Assembly: GCA_016214265.1 (NCBI GenBank)
Contig: JACROU010000079.1
Location: 1-35,945, forward strand
Reading direction: 5' to 3'
DNA length: 35,945 bases
From: Candidatus Omnitrophota bacterium
GTDB lineage: Bacteria; Omnitrophota; Omnitrophia; Omnitrophales; JACROU01
The notes beneath the pieces were generated by a model that saw only the letters and a list, made by a program, of their open reading frames with translations, made no database searches and was not told the origin of the DNA. Made by a program: the position numbers and the translations under genes. Below are positions 32,323-35,945 of the stretch, piece by piece. Position 1 is the first letter of the stretch. Each line of letters begins with the position of its first letter.

Positions 32323-32911
32323 CCGGGCCATTTCTTCCTCACTGCTGACTCCTCTCATCGCTAAAACCTCGCTCACGCCCAATCAAATCACTATCCTGAG
32401 CATGTCCTCGGGCATTCTTTCGGGAATTTTTCTTTCGCTCGGAAGTTATGAGGCCGGTTTGTGGGGCGTTTTGTTTTACGAACTGGCGTGCCTTTTGGAC
32501 AATGTGGACGGCGAAATCGCGCGGCTTAAAAATCTAAAATCTGAATTCGGCGCCAAACTCGACATCACCTGCGATATGGTCACCGACACAGCACTGTTCA
32601 TCGGGCTATTAATCGGCGCCACAAAAGTTGGCATTCCGGGTCCGCTTCCGTTTCTCTTCTGGATCTCGATATTTGGACTCGCGGCGCATTATACGCTGAT
32701 GTTTATCAAAAAAAGTAAAGGCGGCAAGGCGCGCACGGAAGGCAAAAATCGAAATTCGATAATTTCAGAAATACTCAACGCCGCGAATGAAGGCGAAATT
32801 TCTATCGTCGTAGTTGTTTTGGGACTGTTGGGATTGGTTTACTGGACGGCATGGCTTATTCCGATTTACATCAACGCCCTATGGATTTTAAGGGTACCGG
32901 ATACCTTTTGA
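32294..32911 (+). CDS. CDP-alcohol phosphatidyltransferase, probable head-group transferase for a phosphonolipid
   Basis: 205 residues with several membrane segments. The CDP-alcohol phosphatidyltransferase motif is intact: D69, D72-G73, A76-R77, G86, D90, D94. Members use a CDP-linked alcohol and a second alcohol to make phosphodiester lipids. SLTPNQITILSMSSG is the common N-terminal helix. Its ATG overlaps the aminotransferase stop by 29 bases, with AAAAGG upstream. In organisms that make 2-aminoethylphosphonate lipids a CDP-type transferase joins CMP-AEP to the lipid; this gene fits that step. A substrate such as CDP-diacylglycerol, glycerol or inositol would also be compatible with the motif. 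Confidence 0.88.
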   Translation: MPHRRWLWINRAISSSLLTPLIAKTSLTPNQITILSMSSGILSGIFLSLGSYEAGLWGVLFYELACLLDNVDGEIARLKNLKSEFGAKLDITCDMVTDTALFIGLLIGATKVGIPGPLPFLFWISIFGLAAHYTLMFIKKSKGGKARTEGKNRNSIISEILNAANEGEISIVVVVLGLLGLVYWTAWLIPIYINALWILRVPDTF

Positions 32912-32939
32912 TCAAAAAGTGCCACGTTGCTTTTGGGCC

Positions 32940-35900
32940 TTACGCGGCTCTCGCAATTTGTTTTTGGCCCAGTGACTGGGCATAAACTCTTTCCAGCATA
33001 TCCACAAAACCTTCTCCAACCTCCCAAAATCTCTGCTCTCGATTGAAACTAAATCCGGCTTCAAAAAATAACTTCGCTCTCAACTGCGGATTAGCGGCGA
33101 TATGACGAATGAGCGACAAAACCTGAACGGGTTGAATACCTTTTTCTTTCAGCACATCCAAATTCAACTTTATCCGGGTTACCTTATTAATCGTCAAATT
33201 CAAATCCTTATCCTGAGACAACGAGCTGACAGACACCGGAGAAATATTCGCCGTCACGTGATCCTTTTGCAAAATGGTTCGAATAAATTGGTCATGAGCC
33301 AGACCGATCGGAATATCCTCAACGGTAATTTCGCCCCTCACAATTCTTCTGAGCCGCTCAAAAAAAGAAGGCTTTTTCAACGACCAGACACCGATCAACA
33401 AATCATTCGCGCGAAGACTTTTTGCCAAAGTTTCCGCGGCAGTCAATGAATTACGAGCCTCTTCATCTCCGAGCGCATCCACATAAGCGATTAATACAAA
33501 TGGATCCTGTTTTATAAAAGAATTTGCCGGCGATTCGCCGCCAACACCCAGATGCTGAGCAAACCACAACACATCCTGATTGAAAGCTGTTTCAGCAGCG
33601 CCAAGCGATTTCGCTTCGGCAGAATTGTCTTCCGCTTTCTTCTCCATCGCCTCAAATGCCAAGCGCTCTTCATCATTGCGGAAGCGGACGATGCCTTGCA
33701 CCACTTGTTTTGCTAATTCAAAAGCAAGAACCAACCCCTGACTGTCGAGTGATTGAGCTTTTTGCATCACGTCTTTAGGAATTCTCTGTTGACCATTCTC
33801 CCATTTTTCAATAATCTTTGGACTGAAATCCCGATCCTCAAACAATTTTCCCCAAAATGCCCGGCGCGAAAGCCCTCTTGATTTTCGCCATTTCAAAAAT
33901 TTCATCCGCTCTGAATCGATCACTAATTTCTGAGCTCTATCCAATATTTCCCCGGCCGGAATTCCTTTCAACTGACCATCAAAATCTTCGGGAAGTCCCA
34001 AGAATTCACTACGCATACTTTTCAATTTTTGAACGCGCTGCTCTTTTGAAATTTTCTTCGCACGTTCCAAAAGCCCGTCTAAAACCCGCCGAGATCCGGT
34101 TTCCATGTCATAAACTTGGGACTTATGAAAAGGCATTTCCGGACGAAGAAGCACACCAAACTCACTCAACGTCAATCCCGCTTCAAGGCGAAATCGATTG
34201 AGCAAAGCACCGTCTCTTACCCGTTGCTTATTTTTCATTCTTAATTTCTCTAAATATTTCTTATCAAGCCGCTCCTTTTCCGGCGACGCCTCGAGCTTAG
34301 CCAATCGCTCCTCAAGGAAAAAGGCCCTATTCTGCTCCGGAGCACTCGCAAGGGAACCGCTCTTCTTGAGTGCATCCAGCCTATTCCGAATCTCGGCCAA
34401 AGAAACAGGATCATAATCATACTGATCATCATCCCCCTTAAGCAGAACGGCCTCAAAAAAACTGATGCTAAAAGTCAAAAATCCCAATTCCGTCTTTGGA
34501 TCATTGACATCAGGCTGTTCCACCGGTTTTACTTCTCCTTCAAGCTCTGCCTTATCTGCACCAAAACGAATCAGCTGCTTAATTTTAGCCAATTCAGCAG
34601 GATTTTTTAATTGATCCTTGAATTCCTTAAAGTCTGTGATCTGCATACGAAACCCGAATTTTCGTTTTATGAACAGCACATATTTTTTCATTTTTACCTT
34701 ACCTAAATGAATTAATACAAGCAGCCCACGAGGACTAATTCCGGTTTCACTGACAACCTCATCAAAAGATTTTGAATTGCGAACTTCTTCCTGAACTCTT
34801 TTTAGCTCAACCACAAGCTTTGCCGCAATTTCCTTGTCTAAAAATATTTTCGAGCCCTGGCCGTACATACTTTTTTCAGCCAATCCTCCGGTTCTACCAA
34901 AAATTTTCAGCATCTCTTCCTTGCTCAGTCCCAAGCAATATTCCGGATTCCCGATTAACAGGTACACTTTTTTATCTGAGAGAATCAGACCTTCATTTTT
35001 CAACATTGAGAAAAACGACGGGAAAGAAATAAGACGGGATTTCCGGTTAAGACGTTCCTCAACGACATGAAAAGGAATTAATGTTATTCTTGGGCCAAAT
35101 TGCCGAACTTGCCACTCTTCTCTATTTTTCAGATCGGCATTCAGATAATCACGAAATCCCACAGACAGTTCGAGAATTTTTACGACAGTCGAAATGTCAA
35201 TACCGTTTAAAAACGCGTCCACTTCCTCAGCGGGAATCAAGTATGCATTTTTATCTTTTGCTATTTGCACCCCTTTAAAAACTCCGGACCGGGCAAGTTC
35301 CGAAAGCCCTCTACGGGTATAACGTTGACTTGTAGCGCCCTCAGACAATGCTGCCATTTCGCGAGTTGTGTAGTATTTTTTCCCCTGCTCAAGAGTTGCT
35401 TTTTTGAGCACCTGCCCCAAACTGGACGCGGAAGCAGCATCGGCATCAACGCCGTCAGAAGACGGCGCGGGAAGCGAAGACGGAGGAACTTGCGGCACTA
35501 TCGCTTCTTTTTCTTTTTTTTCAGCCTGGAGATTTTCAAGCAAAAACCAGGCTTCGGAAGGAATATCAGCCAATCCATTCACCCATCGATCAACATCCGG
35601 TTTTGTGCAGGGAAATAGAGGGGCTAACAATTTCACGAAATGTATCTGGCTAATCGCAAGCTGCTCCAAAATTAGTTTTAGCCGCATTCCTCCTTCTCTG
35701 CGTTCCCGCGCCAGCAAAGAAAAAAACTGGTTACGCCATCGATCTACCTTTGGCCAATCGGGATGGCTGCCAACGTCTTGAAGCAATCGAAGTGTATCTG
35801 AAATCCTCATTCCCTTAACCGATCTTAAATCTCTCTCAAGATCCTTAAGAGGAAGAAGCGCCAATCCATCGTTTTCATAAAATCCATTTTTTCTCAAAAA

Positions 35901-35942
35901 CCCGTCAAAGGAATCTCGGTTCAGCCGTTTTTTTTCCGCCAT
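32940..35942 (-). CDS. Giant cytoplasmic protein with several helix-turn-helix-like modules
   Basis: 1000 residues from ATG at 35942; the window ends three bases upstream with the frame open (GAA), so an earlier start outside is possible. No signal peptide or membrane segment. Three segments look alike: residues 84-138, 575-630 and 678-730 resemble XRE-type helix-turn-helix (DRWVNGLADIP, DMETGSRRV and EKWENGQQRIP at the same place). Residues 185-248 (YYTTREMAALSEG...LIPAEEVDAFL) look like an excisionase/MerR-type module; 390-440 (VVSETGISPRGLLVL) may be another. An acidic/Ala-Ser linker lies at 145-178, and the C-terminus (870-1000) is a distinct, unrecognised domain. DNA binding is inferred; function unknown. 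It converges on the phosphatidyltransferase gene. Confidence 0.85.
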   Translation of the reverse strand: MAEKKRLNRDSFDGFLRKNGFYENDGLALLPLKDLERDLRSVKGMRISDTLRLLQDVGSHPDWPKVDRWRNQFFSLLARERREGGMRLKLILEQLAISQIHFVKLLAPLFPCTKPDVDRWVNGLADIPSEAWFLLENLQAEKKEKEAIVPQVPPSSLPAPSSDGVDADAASASSLGQVLKKATLEQGKKYYTTREMAALSEGATSQRYTRRGLSELARSGVFKGVQIAKDKNAYLIPAEEVDAFLNGIDISTVVKILELSVGFRDYLNADLKNREEWQVRQFGPRITLIPFHVVEERLNRKSRLISFPSFFSMLKNEGLILSDKKVYLLIGNPEYCLGLSKEEMLKIFGRTGGLAEKSMYGQGSKIFLDKEIAAKLVVELKRVQEEVRNSKSFDEVVSETGISPRGLLVLIHLGKVKMKKYVLFIKRKFGFRMQITDFKEFKDQLKNPAELAKIKQLIRFGADKAELEGEVKPVEQPDVNDPKTELGFLTFSISFFEAVLLKGDDDQYDYDPVSLAEIRNRLDALKKSGSLASAPEQNRAFFLEERLAKLEASPEKERLDKKYLEKLRMKNKQRVRDGALLNRFRLEAGLTLSEFGVLLRPEMPFHKSQVYDMETGSRRVLDGLLERAKKISKEQRVQKLKSMRSEFLGLPEDFDGQLKGIPAGEILDRAQKLVIDSERMKFLKWRKSRGLSRRAFWGKLFEDRDFSPKIIEKWENGQQRIPKDVMQKAQSLDSQGLVLAFELAKQVVQGIVRFRNDEERLAFEAMEKKAEDNSAEAKSLGAAETAFNQDVLWFAQHLGVGGESPANSFIKQDPFVLIAYVDALGDEEARNSLTAAETLAKSLRANDLLIGVWSLKKPSFFERLRRIVRGEITVEDIPIGLAHDQFIRTILQKDHVTANISPVSVSSLSQDKDLNLTINKVTRIKLNLDVLKEKGIQPVQVLSLIRHIAANPQLRAKLFFEAGFSFNREQRFWEVGEGFVDMLERVYAQSLGQKQIARAA

Positions 35943-35945
35943 TTC

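Noticed and set aside
32912..32939. Bidirectional terminator between the phosphatidyltransferase and giant genes
   Set aside because: Only a five-base AAAAG/CTTTT stem with a loose loop; too weak to list as a terminator.
1..35945. CRISPR arrays, prophage or insertion-sequence genes
   Set aside because: No regularly spaced direct repeats, integrase or transposase motifs were seen in any frame.

Overview
The window is a dense bacterial chromosome segment with no phage, transposase, CRISPR or rRNA signal. The genes point to a free-living or syntrophic Gram-negative-type bacterium: heptose/LPS precursor genes (gmhA, heptose-1-phosphate adenylyltransferase), lipoproteins, acetyl-CoA carboxylase subunits, queuosine genes and a probable PPi-type phosphofructokinase. 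Two giant coding regions (at least 1387 and 1000 residues) and the overall gene mix resemble candidate phylum Omnitrophota. That assignment is inference from gene content only.

Layout. 1-4161 (minus) is an exported giant protein with a TIKI/ChaN-like N-terminal domain, cut by the window edge. 4372-8794 holds a PuuD-like membrane protein, a cupredoxin lipoprotein, a CoA-binding protein, two small ferritin-like proteins, tRNA-Gly(CCC), an MBL-fold hydrolase and a leucine-dehydrogenase-type enzyme. 8895-11820 (minus) is a thiolase-like / DUF35 / acyl-CoA dehydrogenase set. 11866-16735 (minus) carries a DUF1189-like membrane protein, a PfkB kinase, thiE with its usual N-terminal partner domain as a separate gene, the two heptose genes and phosphofructokinase. 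16772-20932 (minus) is an envelope/lipid operon: flippase-like membrane protein, Trm112-like, aroQ, accB, accC, AmaP/Asp23-like. It is preceded by a promoter and a leader that ends in a strong intrinsic terminator. 21104-23891 holds a possible 57-residue protein, a STAS-PilZ protein with a structured leader, and a nitrite/sulfite reductase. 23921-27444 is rdgB-rph-queE-queC-murI. 27517-30024 holds an AlaC/DapL-like aminotransferase, a lipoyl-like domain without its lysine, lipA and a small lipoprotein.

30127-32911 (plus) is the most distinctive unit: split TPP decarboxylase (alpha, beta), a PhnW-like class V aminotransferase and a CDP-alcohol phosphatidyltransferase, all overlapping. Together they suggest the later steps of a 2-aminoethylphosphonate (or taurine-like sulfonate) head-group pathway ending in a lipid. 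No PEP mutase or cytidylyltransferase is in the window. 32940-35942 (minus) is a 1000-residue protein with several helix-turn-helix-like modules.

Other structure includes a palindromic repeat present twice (4309, 27461), a heptad-like inverted repeat that supplies the end of a coding region (about 5000-5076), and a dispersed-type hairpin element (about 8800-8860). Genes are mostly coupled by 1-35 base overlaps. No similarity search was run; family names are from motif recognition.
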